The position numbers were made by a program, and so were the translations under genes. This document shows, one piece after another, positions 33,711-41,617 of a DNA stretch of 64,000 nucleotides. Positions within the stretch are counted from its first letter, which is position 1. Every line of letters starts with the position of its first letter. The notes under the pieces were generated by a model, which saw only the letters and a list, made by a program, of their open reading frames with translations, had not been told where the DNA came from and made no database searches. The stretch is from Tianweitania sediminis (GTDB taxonomy: Bacteria; Pseudomonadota; Alphaproteobacteria; Rhizobiales; Rhizobiaceae), in assembly GCF_017813335.1 (NCBI RefSeq), contig NZ_JAGIYY010000001.1:682001-746000 (forward strand). Direction: 5' to 3'.

Positions 33711-34607
33711 TTACGCCAAGCGTGTCGCGAGGTCTTCCAAAAGCCATCGTCCAGCCTGGCCCAATGCTCGGTCACGTATGTGCGCGGCGTAGATCATGAT
33801 GGAGCCCGATGCGCCCGAAAGGTCCTCTGTCAGTTCGAGCGGGACAAGACGCCCAGACGCCACATGCTCCTTGATGAGGTGTTCGGGCATCCTGCACCAA
33901 CCGAATCCCGCAAGCAGGAAGTCCATGCGTCTCGCGAGGTCGACGAACTTCCAAGATCCCGTGCCAACGACGCCGTAGCTGGGGCCGTCGGGATCAGTAG
34001 GATCGGAAAGGATGAGCTGAACGTGCTGTTGGAGGTCCGCCCGGCTCGCAGGGCGTCCAAGACTTGCCAGGGGATGCCCGGCAGCGACCACTGGGACCGG
34101 GCGAATGCCCAGCAACGGGATCGCGGTAATGTCGTCTGGAACGGCGGGTATGAGAAGGCAAAGTGCGACCGCCGCCTTGCCGCTGCGAAGGCGTCTTTCT
34201 GCACCCCCGAGCCCCTCGGTCGAGAAGCTGACGGGAAGGTTCGGAAAGGAGGCGCGAAGGGCCCGCAGGCTGTCGATGAGCGGCGCGGTCGGCACGAGCG
34301 GATCGATTGCCACGGCGAGCTCGGGTTCGAGGCCGTCGCGGGTGCCGGCGGCTACCGCTTCGAAACGAGAAGCGCTCGCCAGAACCGCTCGGGCCTGATC
34401 GATGAGTACGCGCCCGACGTCAGTGACCGTCGGGCGATGTCCGCTCCGGTCGAACAAGCTCACACCCTGTGCCTCTTCAAGGCTGGCGATGGACTGGCTA
34501 ATCGCAGATTGCACGCGGCCAAGGCGCCGTCCCGCTGCCGAGAAGCTACCGCTTTCCGCGATCGCCACGAGAACCCTGAGTTGATCAAGGGTCAAACTCC
34601 CGATCAT
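33711..34607 (-). CDS. LysR-family transcriptional regulator
   Basis: 298 aa. N-terminal winged HTH (LDQLRVLVAIAESGSFSAAGRRLGRVQSAISQSIASLEE) and a periplasmic-binding-like effector domain. I place the start at the ATG at 34607, not 34613, because the ribosome site AAGGGAG sits 6 nt upstream of the former and directly abuts the latter. It is divergent from the azoreductase gene 150 nt away, the usual LysR arrangement, so it probably controls azoR/doxX and itself. A large inverted repeat overlaps its start. Confidence 0.92.
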   Translation of the reverse strand: MIGSLTLDQLRVLVAIAESGSFSAAGRRLGRVQSAISQSIASLEEAQGVSLFDRSGHRPTVTDVGRVLIDQARAVLASASRFEAVAAGTRDGLEPELAVAIDPLVPTAPLIDSLRALRASFPNLPVSFSTEGLGGAERRLRSGKAAVALCLLIPAVPDDITAIPLLGIRPVPVVAAGHPLASLGRPASRADLQQHVQLILSDPTDPDGPSYGVVGTGSWKFVDLARRMDFLLAGFGWCRMPEHLIKEHVASGRLVPLELTEDLSGASGSIMIYAAHIRDRALGQAGRWLLEDLATRLA

Positions 34608-34637
34608 GATCATCTCCCTTCCTGATGGAGATGATCA
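34607..34637. promoter_or_regulatory. Perfect 11-bp inverted repeat over the LysR ribosome-binding site
   Basis: TGATCATCTCC (34607-34617) and GGAGATGATCA (34627-34637) are exact reverse complements with a 9-nt spacer. As DNA it is a candidate LysR operator (it contains T-N11-A patterns). As minus-strand RNA it would form an 11-bp hairpin in which the GGAG ribosome site and the first base of the start codon are paired. Confidence 0.65.
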
Positions 34638-34756
34638 CAATAACATCTCTCCTTCAAGGGAGTGGTGTTCAGTACGTTGGAGCAGCTTGAGCCGGGCAGC
34701 CCGGCGGATCAACACCTAACAACGTTCCGAACCATCCAGATACAGGACGATCACCC

Positions 34757-35371
34757 ATGTCTAAGCTTCTCGTTGTCGAGACCAGTCCCCGTGGCGATCA
34801 TTCGATCTCTCGCAACCTCACCGAGCGGTTTGTCAACACGTGGCTGTCTGCTCATTCAGACGGTGTAGTGATCAACCGCGATCTCATGACGACAGACCTC
34901 CCGTTCGTGACTGCTCAGTGGTTGCAGGCCTATTTTACCCCTGCCGAACTTCATTCCACCGAGATGAAGGACGCCCTTCGGCTTTCGGATGAGCTCGTTG
35001 CCGAGCTGTTGGCGGCAGACCACGTCGTGATCGCGACGCCCGTCTACAACTACAACATTCCCGCCGCCTTGAAAGCGTGGGTCGACCATGTCGTACGCAA
35101 GGGCCTTACCCTCGGAAACGACGGAGCAGGCTTGCTGAAGGGAAAGAGGGCGACCGTGTTGATGGCTTCGGGCGGCATCTACACCGAGGGCTCTCCGATC
35201 CGCGACCGGGATATCGCGACCCAATACCTGCGCCTGATCCTCGGCGTCATCGGGGTGACGGACGTCACCTTCATCGCGGCGGGGGGAGCGAAGGTCGTCG
35301 ATCTCGGCGAGGTACCCCGCGACGAGTTCCTAAACAGGTTCCACGGCGAGATAGAAGCAGAGGCAGCGTGA
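34757..35371 (+). CDS. azoR: FMN-dependent NADH:quinone/azo reductase (AzoR family)
   Basis: 204 aa, normal for the flavodoxin-like AzoR family. N-terminal FMN-binding [12 protein letters not shown] (residues about 10-21), central [19 protein letters not shown], and [11 protein letters not shown] that contacts the isoalloxazine. It reduces azo compounds and quinones by two-electron transfer, probably for quinone or electrophile defence. It is divergent from a LysR gene and followed after 11 nt by a DoxX-like gene. Confidence 0.9.
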   Translation: MSKLLVVETSPRGDHSISRNLTERFVNTWLSAHSDGVVINRDLMTTDLPFVTAQWLQAYFTPAELHSTEMKDALRLSDELVAELLAADHVVIATPVYNYNIPAALKAWVDHVVRKGLTLGNDGAGLLKGKRATVLMASGGIYTEGSPIRDRDIATQYLRLILGVIGVTDVTFIAAGGAKVVDLGEVPRDEFLNRFHGEIEAEAA

Positions 35372-35382
35372 AGGATAGGCAC

Positions 35383-35838
35383 ATGGAACGAGACTTTGTG
35401 ATGAACCCTGCAGCCACTGCCAATGTGCAACGGGGAAGCCACCTTCGTTGGCTCGGACTCTGGACCCTCAGGATTGTATTGGGCCTGGCATTTGTGGTGT
35501 TCGCCCTCATGAAGTTTAGCGGCAGAGAGGCAATGGTGCTCGAATTCGATGCAGTCGGACTGGGGCAGTGGTTTCGATACTTCACGGCCACTCTCGAGAT
35601 GATTGCAGGGATTGCGATAATCATACCTCGGACTTCCGTTTTCGGTGCACTCCTGGCGCTTGCGGTCGATCTGGGCGCATTCATCGCGCAGTTGACGCTC
35701 CTGCATATCGACTGGATTCACACGGTCGTCATCGCAGCACTGCTGATGCTCACGGTCTATCTCCAACGTGCGCAGCTCGGTTGGATGCGCAGTCGCATTG
35801 GACGGGCAAACACATCACAGGCTGAGGGGAACCGATGA
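35383..35838 (+). CDS. DoxX-like membrane protein
   Basis: 151 aa from the ATG at 35383 (AAGGATAGG ribosome site). Four membrane helices with the DoxX-like pattern LRIVLGLAFVVFALMKFSG at the first helix and ATLEMIAGIAIIIPRTSVFGALLAL after it. DoxX proteins often sit beside quinone reductases and thiol-stress genes. It is probably co-transcribed with azoR, and its stop overlaps the next gene's start (ATGA). Confidence 0.82.
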   Translation: MERDFVMNPAATANVQRGSHLRWLGLWTLRIVLGLAFVVFALMKFSGREAMVLEFDAVGLGQWFRYFTATLEMIAGIAIIIPRTSVFGALLALAVDLGAFIAQLTLLHIDWIHTVVIAALLMLTVYLQRAQLGWMRSRIGRANTSQAEGNR

Positions 35839-36115
35839 TCGAGCAGGATCACATTTCCTTCGGCCCGGTTCATCTGGAGGTAACCGACCTCAGCCGGACA
35901 TCGATGTTCTGGGAAAGGCTGTTCGGGTTCGTGAGCCGCACGGGCGAGAACGATAGCGTTGAGATCGGAGCGGCGAGCGAGACCCTCATCGTGCTCCACG
36001 CGGGTGCCAGACACCCGCCCAGCAGGGAAACAGTGGTCTTTATCACCTGGCGATCCACACGCCGAACGAACGAGATTTCGCGCGTCTGCTCAAGCGGTTC
36101 TCCGGTCTGCGCGTC
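35835..36115 (+). pseudogene. VOC-family (catechol-dioxygenase-like) gene, frameshifted and truncated
   Basis: The ATG at 35835 overlaps the DoxX stop. The first 65 residues are a VOC domain (HISFGPVHLEVTDLSRTSMFWERLFGF). Near 36030 the frame slips, and family residues resume as GLYHLAIHTPNERDFARLLKRF in another frame up to SGLRV. After about 36115 all resemblance ends. The second VOC module expected in CatE-type proteins is absent. The break coincides with sequence resembling a group II intron, which probably interrupted the gene. Confidence 0.75.
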
Positions 36116-36132
36116 ATAAGGCTGGGTTGTCC

Positions 36133-36432
36133 GTGTCCAGGAGTGTTGGCGAGGCGCAGCCTTTGCAAGTGAACCGCTGTCGGAATAGGCCCGAACGCAA
36201 GTCCCCACCGATTCCGGCCGCCCAGGTACAGGTGTCAGGTGAGCCAACGGCGAACCCAGCACCAGACCAGGCGCCGCATGAAGTGAGATTAGGTTCCGGG
36301 GAGGGGAGAGCCTCACGGACGAGCGGTGCCAAGCTAAGAACCGGGTGAAGTTGGAAGGGCAAGGAAGAGCTAAGGCACGCGACCTTGCGGGAGGTGCACG
36401 AAGCTGATCATCCGGACACAACCTGACAAGTA
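36133..36432 (+). mobile_element. Probable 5' remnant of a group II intron with the start of its reverse transcriptase/maturase gene
   Basis: Right after the VOC gene breaks there is about 300 nt rich in structured-RNA-like sequence (GTGTCCAGGAGTG..., GGTTCCGGGGAGGGGAGAGCC, ACGGACGAGCGGTGCC). It is followed by peptides AKARDL and, in the next frame, LREVHEADHPDTT. I recognise this run as the N-terminal leader of group II intron reverse transcriptases common in Rhizobiales. The frame is broken inside it and the similarity stops near 36432, so only the 5' end of the intron survives. The 5' boundary (GTGTC at 36133) is a guess from the GUGYG rule. The call rests on recall without a search. Confidence 0.5.
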
Positions 36433-37304
36433 ACTTCGAAATCTCTGACTTTTGATCTCAAGTAAGCACTGGATCCTGCCTTGCGCGCGATATCGGCCGG
36501 TCCACTTAAGCGATGGTGGCTGTTTGGCGGCATCAACCCGTCGGGTGATATGCTCCATGGTGCTCTCCTCGATCAAGGCATCTCCATGTCAGCGGCGCCT
36601 AATCCCTCCCGCAAGGCCGCAGAAGACGCCCATCGTGAGTTCGACTCGTCAACCTGGGCCGGAAAGTCGTCGCCCTTCAAGCGCGGCAAGCCAGATCGCG
36701 TCCGGCGATCGCGTCCAAAATGCCGACTCGTAAGCCATGCCTCCAGCAAGTGACGACGGTTCGGTCCGATGCCTGCTTCAAAGTAGCCAAACGTCACGGA
36801 AAAACCGGTGATGATTTCCGAAACCGGCCGACACAAGGGTCGTCACCGACGGTGGAAAGGCATCAACGACAAGGGGAGTGGCTTGCGCACGTTCTGGATG
36901 CGCTAGCACGATCGAGGACGCATGTGGTGGGTGTTGCCTTTACACATCGTCAACGCACCAGCCTGGAATGCTCCCCATCGTGGTCGATGGGATCATGGCT
37001 TCATCCTAGAGAATCTCAGCGTGGACCCAGCCTGTCTGCCGCCCTCAAGCGCACGACTGGGGCGGATCGGTCATTGCTGCCTGAAAGCAGGCACTACAGC
37101 CAGAAGTCGCTGATCATTTCGGTGTGTACCGGTACTTTCCTATTCGCCCCCCAGGCACAGCAATGATTGTCCGCTCATTTGTACGTAAGGAAGTCACAGT
37201 CTGAGAAAGTCGTTGATCCGCATGCAGTAGAGCAGCTTCTCTGGCGGAGACGGAGGGTTCTCCGCTCGGAGGGGCCGAACTGCGCTCTTCCGCCGACTCG
37301 AACG
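36433..37304. other. Non-coding or decayed region
   Basis: About 870 nt with short overlapping open frames on both strands and no recognisable protein. Two tandem minus-strand frames overlap by 4 nt (36836-36573 and 36576-36370), and an internal ATG at about 36558 has a GAGGAGAG ribosome site. The second frame runs into the intron remnant, so at best it is the truncated start of a lost gene. Lower coding quality than the flanks suggests accumulated fragments. Confidence 0.45.
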
Positions 37305-37439
37305 TCAGCGGTGACTGGATAGATTCTGAAGGAGCTGGTGCGCAGAGGCCGCGCTTGTGCCGTCAGTTATCAGCCAACACGCAACAAGCGCGAGACAGAA
37401 GCTGAGCACAAGCGCGACTGAGATCGAGAGCTTATGCAT
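37305..37439 (-). CDS. Possible 44-aa small membrane protein
   Basis: The ATG at 37439 opens a 44-residue frame with one hydrophobic segment (SISVALVLSFCLALVACWLI) behind a short positive N-terminus, followed by a polar tail. It could be a small membrane protein or a lipoprotein-like leader (Cys15 or Cys21). No ribosome site is visible and no homologue comes to mind, so it may be chance. Confidence 0.22.
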   Translation of the reverse strand: MHKLSISVALVLSFCLALVACWLITDGTSAASAHQLLQNLSSHR

Positions 37440-37686
37440 GGTGGCGTAGATACGCGCCAGTGAGCAGCAAGTTCCATGAGGATGCTGGATGGGCGAAGCT
37501 GTCGCAGCGATCGCTCGTCGCGCTTCTTGCCTGATCCGACGGCCCCGTTCGCTGGCTGACGCGGCGGCCGGATTTCAACCATTCCGGCACGTGCTTGACC
37601 ACTGCAAACAGGGCCGTTTAGGGTGTCAGCGTAGCGCACCGCTCCTCCACGTGCTTGGCGAGCCTGCTAGCCGAAGGAGTCGAGGG

Positions 37687-38100
37687 ATGGCGCTTTTTAT
37701 TGGCTTCGTGCTCGTCTCGCTTTTGGGACTAATCCACCATTACGGACTGCTTGCTGTTCGTGCGATTAAGCCCAGCTCGGATCATCGGCCACGGGCCGCA
37801 ATTATCGTCACATTCATCGCGCTGCTGGCGCTCCACACGATCGAGATCCTGGGTTTCGCAGTAGCTTACAAGGTCTTGCTGATCTGGGGCGCTGTTGGAG
37901 ATCTCGCCAGCTACGACAGGAGCTGGAGCGGGTTGATCTACTTCTCCGGCGTGAATTTTGCCACACTTGGGTACACACAGATAGAAACCAGCGGCGCGAT
38001 ACGCTTGATCAACATGATGCAGTCGCTCGGCGGCTTCATGGTGCTAACCTGGTCGGCGACATTTCTCTACTCGGTCTCGGAACGAGCCTGGAAGGAGTAG
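37687..38100 (+). CDS. Two-helix ion-channel family protein (Ion_trans_2-like)
   Basis: 137 aa from the ATG at 37687 (AAGGAG 8 nt upstream). Helix 1 at about 2-24, helix 2 at about 36-58, a pore-loop-like segment YFSGVNFATLGYTQIE resembling the T-x-G-Y filter of K+ channels, and a last helix LINMMQSLGGFMVLTWSATFLYSV. The order TM-pore-TM matches bacterial two-pass channel proteins, though the filter is degenerate. It is monocistronic, 110 nt before the host-attachment-like gene. Confidence 0.75.
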   Translation: MALFIGFVLVSLLGLIHHYGLLAVRAIKPSSDHRPRAAIIVTFIALLALHTIEILGFAVAYKVLLIWGAVGDLASYDRSWSGLIYFSGVNFATLGYTQIETSGAIRLINMMQSLGGFMVLTWSATFLYSVSERAWKE

Positions 38101-38210
38101 CCCCTTTCGCAAGAAGATGGTTTTCGAGCGGTGCGGCTGAGGGGAACATTCTGTTGACCCTCCCGTTGGCCTCCAAATGTCCTCTGCGGGCATGCCAAAG
38201 GAGCTCTACA

Positions 38211-38627
38211 ATGTCCGAGACCGTATCTATTCCTGAGAAGACCCTCGTTGTTGTGGCTGATGGTCACCAAGCCATTCTGCTCCGGAGCCACGGCGTCAAA
38301 GACGCGCTGACCTTGACGGAGGAGCGTCGCGTGACTCCAAAAAACCTAGACGACGAAGGTCCGTCCGGCTCTCGTCCCGTCGATCAAACGCCTCGCCAGA
38401 CGGATGAAGCCACCTTTGCCAAACAATTGGCGAACGCACTTTACTCGATGAAGCAGGAGCACAAATTCCAGCATATGGTGCTCGCGGCTGATCCACAGAC
38501 TCTCGGCCAGCTTCGGGACACTATGCACAAGACCGTTTCAGAAAGCGTCATTCTGACGTTGAACAAAGAACTGACAAACCACAGCGCCAATGAGTTGGCT
38601 GCGGCAGTGCGCGACGCTGCCGGCTAG
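38211..38627 (+). CDS. Host-attachment-protein family (AtsE-like) protein
   Basis: 138 aa from the ATG at 38211 (AAAGGAG). It has the family features: an N-terminal strand TLVVVADGHQAILLRSHG, the region DATF-type ATFAKQLANALYSMKQ, and the end LTNHSANELAAAV, where family members have L-T-x-x-x-x-E-L. The name comes from an Agrobacterium attachment locus; the biochemical role is not established. The acidic, Pro-containing centre (EGPSGSRPVDQTPRQ) is typical. Confidence 0.82.
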   Translation: MSETVSIPEKTLVVVADGHQAILLRSHGVKDALTLTEERRVTPKNLDDEGPSGSRPVDQTPRQTDEATFAKQLANALYSMKQEHKFQHMVLAADPQTLGQLRDTMHKTVSESVILTLNKELTNHSANELAAAVRDAAG

Positions 38628-39572
38628 CTCGACGGCTACGTCACCGGCTGCGCCTTCTCGCGTTTGGGCGGCGGCATGAACGGCCGCAAGTCGCCTATGC
38701 CGCACGACGCGGCTGGCCCACACTTAGAGTGCTGTTTGGCACCGGGTGGGCGGAGAATGCAGTCCTGAGCAATGGCCACCTTGAGCTCGGCACGCAGATC
38801 CTGACAGGATCATCTTCATTGCACGCAGTTGACCTCAGGTATCACGCAAAATGATGAGGCTGAACGTTAGTTCAGGGTGCTACAATGCAAGGAGAAAGGG
38901 CGTCGCGGCGCATGGGGGCGCCGACTGTCTCCGTCGCCAAAAAAGTCCCGAACGTTCGATTCAGCTGCAAACGGCGTTTGGCGGAGTAATGGGGGAATAC
39001 ATCTAGTGGGATGTAAACGCAGTTTGCTGAACACCTTCTTCTGAAGGAGGGAGCCACCTGCCGAGACCGCTGCCGTTCTGATCTGTGTGATGGGGCAAAG
39101 TTTACCTGCTCAGCTTGCGACCCATTCAGCCATTTAAAGTCGCAGACGGCTTTCTCACAAACCCGCCGTTGCAAGCAGCTCGAGGATTGAACCCGCCCCG
39201 CGGGAGAGCGCCACGTCAGCTGAGGACGTGTGTACCTCGATGGGGGTCGCGACATGTTCCTTGCGGCTCGACCCGGCATCCCTGCCTTTGATTGTCACCT
39301 GAGCCTGCCAAGATCACGCGATCTCACAGGGGGGGAGCATTGCCGCCATCTGCGCTCCACAGCACCTCTGGCTGCGACAGCGGTGCCATGCCGCCAAGTT
39401 CTGTTGCAAATCCGTACTGCCGGAATTCCCAGGGCGCGGACATGGCTGGCGAAATGAGCCGACCTCCTGCCGTCAGCTAGAACCCACACGGTGCCGACGA
39501 GTGCAACAACAGCGCCCACAGGACACTTACCTGACAACGTGATTCCCGGTGCCATTGGCGGCTTCACTACCT
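38628..39572. other. Long intergenic region, no gene recognised
   Basis: 945 nt between the host-attachment-like gene and the stop of the reductase gene on the minus strand. Several frames of 70-135 codons cross it, but none has a ribosome site with family-like sequence. One minus-strand frame (39567-39295) starts MKPPMAPGITLSGK with a hydrophobic stretch and then degenerates. No tRNA or terminator is evident. Confidence 0.45.
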
Positions 39573-40649
39573 CTAGGGAAGAACCCTTGCTTCCTTCAAC
39601 TGCCGGAACAGTCCGTCAAACATCTCTTCGGTGTCTTCGCAGTCATGGAAGCCGTGCTTTCGCGCTTTGATCGTCGACATGATCGAATGCTGCGGGATGG
39701 TTGTGCCATGGCGGAAAGTGAAGTCCATGAATTGCCAGTTCGCCACGATTTCCTCATAGCGGTAAGGCTTCAGCCCGTACTTGGCGACAATGCGATCCCA
39801 AACGGGACCCTTGTCGGCCATAACCGTTGCCAGCGAAAACGAATGTGCCACGCCGGGCTCTACGCCGAAGTGGCGTGCCGTCAGCGGCCAGATATTCGCC
39901 CAGGAGAAGCAGTCGCCGTTCGTGATGTTGTAGGTTTCGCCGGCCGCGCGGGCTTCCCGTCCCGCCCAGTCGATTGCCCGTGCGAGCAGGTCCGCATCGG
40001 TCGCTTCCTGGAAGCAGGCTGGGCCGCCCGGAAACCGGAGCGGCTGGTTCATCTCTCGACAAATCGCGGCATAAACACCCAGCGCCGTCACCGCATTCAT
40101 GGGGTTTCCAAGCGCGAAGCCACAAACGATCTGTGGCCTCAGGATCGTGAAAGCATATCCCATGGAGTGACTGCGTTCACGCAAAAGATCTTCTTGATCG
40201 TAATAGAAGTTCGACGCGATGAAGCGCGGGTCGCTCTCCTTGGCAGGGATCTTATAGGTCCCGTGATGAATGCCGTAGGCCTTTGTGCCCTGGAGCAGCG
40301 TGATGTGGCTGACTTCCTGGCCGCTCGCCTCGAGTGCGTCGAGTAGGTTGTTCAGCATCACGACATTTGCGTTGATCTGGGTCGTTGCGTTCCATCCTTT
40401 AACGAGCCCGGCCTCTTCATGGAGTGCAGCGTAGACCACGTGGGTGATCTTGCCTGCGTCTGCGAAGCTCTGGCGAAGGGCCTCAGGAACTTGCAGGTCG
40501 GCGGCCATCCAATCAGCGCTTGTCTCGAAGTCCGGCTTGCGTCGAGAAAGTCCGATTGTTCGCACGTCGCGGTCACCCGAAAACCGTTCAAGTGCAGCGC
40601 GCCCCACCACACCCAGCGCACCGACGATCAGAACAGTCTTCGGAGCCAT
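39573..40649 (-). CDS. PRISE-type SDR (progesterone 5-beta-reductase/iridoid-synthase-like NAD(P)-dependent reductase)
   Basis: 358 aa, longer than classical SDRs. NAD(P)-binding GALGVVGRAAL at 10-20, the atypical catalytic lysine motif LLQGTKAYGIHHG (Lys123), and NFYYDQEDLLRER (Tyr149/150), the residues that define PRISE enzymes. These reduce enones (1,4-reduction) or related carbonyls. It is the last gene of the four-gene minus-strand operon, 6 nt after the SMP-30 gene. The substrate is unknown. Confidence 0.82.
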   Translation of the reverse strand: MAPKTVLIVGALGVVGRAALERFSGDRDVRTIGLSRRKPDFETSADWMAADLQVPEALRQSFADAGKITHVVYAALHEEAGLVKGWNATTQINANVVMLNNLLDALEASGQEVSHITLLQGTKAYGIHHGTYKIPAKESDPRFIASNFYYDQEDLLRERSHSMGYAFTILRPQIVCGFALGNPMNAVTALGVYAAICREMNQPLRFPGGPACFQEATDADLLARAIDWAGREARAAGETYNITNGDCFSWANIWPLTARHFGVEPGVAHSFSLATVMADKGPVWDRIVAKYGLKPYRYEEIVANWQFMDFTFRHGTTIPQHSIMSTIKARKHGFHDCEDTEEMFDGLFRQLKEARVLP

Positions 40650-40655
40650 GGTGCC

Positions 40656-41588
40656 TCAAGCCTCGTGTTCGAGCCGCAAACCGGCGGTAGGCCAGTCCGC
40701 CGTCATCAGCTTGCCCGTGGATGACATCGTCACATAAGCGGTGCGCATGTCTGATCCGCCGAAACAGATGTTTGTTGCGAAAGGATCGGGCGTCTTGATC
40801 GCCTCGATTTTGCTGCCATCTGGCGAAACAACGGTTATCGCGCCGCTGTAGATCGTGGCCACGCAGATGTTTCCGGCTGCATCGACGGCGAGCGAGTCGA
40901 ATCCCTGGTAGCCACCCAGTCCAGCGACAAACCGCCCGCCGTTAGGCGACTGCGGCCACGGAAGTAGTTCCAACTGGCCAGGGCTGGCGATCGTAAACGC
41001 CCAAAGCCGGCAGGTGAATGTCTCCGCCACATAAAGTGTGGCGCCATCGGGCGATAGACCCACCCCGTTGGGGCTCATGATGGGATAAACAACCTCGCGG
41101 ATGAAGGAGCCATCGGCCTTTGCGTAGCAGACGGTCCCGCGGTCCATATCCCGCGGCCGAATCTTTCCATGATCGGTGAAATAGAAGCCGCCATGGGCAT
41201 CAAACACGAGGTCGTTCGGGCCCTTCAACGGGGCTTTGTCGGACGCTGTATAAAGGACCTTCAATTCGCCTGTTTTGAGGTCGAGGCGCTCGATGCGCCC
41301 TCCCGAATAATCGGTCGCCTGACCATGCGGGCGCAGACCAGTCTCGTCCGTTTCATGCCAGTTAAAGCCGCCGTTGTTGCAGATGTAGAGAGCGCCGTCC
41401 GGTCCGACCGCGGCGCCATTCGGTCCGCCGTCAAGTTGAGCGACTACCTCAGTACGGCCGTCTGGATGGCACCGCGTGACAGCGCGGCGGGCAACCTCCA
41501 CCAGGATCACCGAGCCGTCCTTCATCACGACAGGTCCCTCGGGAAAACGCAGCCCCTCAGCCATCGTCTTGAAAAGAACCTCTCCCAT
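40656..41588 (-). CDS. SMP-30/gluconolactonase/LRE-family protein
   Basis: 310 aa six-bladed propeller. Family features: EGPVVMKDGSVILVEV near the N-terminus (metal-binding Glu in F-x-EGP), GPNDLVFDAHGGFYFTD, and ISPDG-type NGVGLSPDGATLYVAE with the catalytic Asp/Asn positions. It probably hydrolyses a lactone in the pathway served by this operon. It lies between the ThDP enzyme gene (29 nt upstream) and the PRISE reductase gene. Confidence 0.87.
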   Translation of the reverse strand: MGEVLFKTMAEGLRFPEGPVVMKDGSVILVEVARRAVTRCHPDGRTEVVAQLDGGPNGAAVGPDGALYICNNGGFNWHETDETGLRPHGQATDYSGGRIERLDLKTGELKVLYTASDKAPLKGPNDLVFDAHGGFYFTDHGKIRPRDMDRGTVCYAKADGSFIREVVYPIMSPNGVGLSPDGATLYVAETFTCRLWAFTIASPGQLELLPWPQSPNGGRFVAGLGGYQGFDSLAVDAAGNICVATIYSGAITVVSPDGSKIEAIKTPDPFATNICFGGSDMRTAYVTMSSTGKLMTADWPTAGLRLEHEA

Positions 41589-41617
41589 GTCTTCCTCCCT
41601 TGCCTGCTGAGTTGCGG

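Noticed and set aside
33339-34625. 428-codon plus-strand frame opposite the LysR gene
   Set aside because: The minus strand holds a complete LysR protein with HTH and effector domain; the opposite frame is an antisense by-product.
38872-39279. Minus-strand frame of 135 codons in the long gap
   Set aside because: Arg/Ser/Pro-rich composition typical of non-coding high-GC DNA, no ribosome site and no motif.
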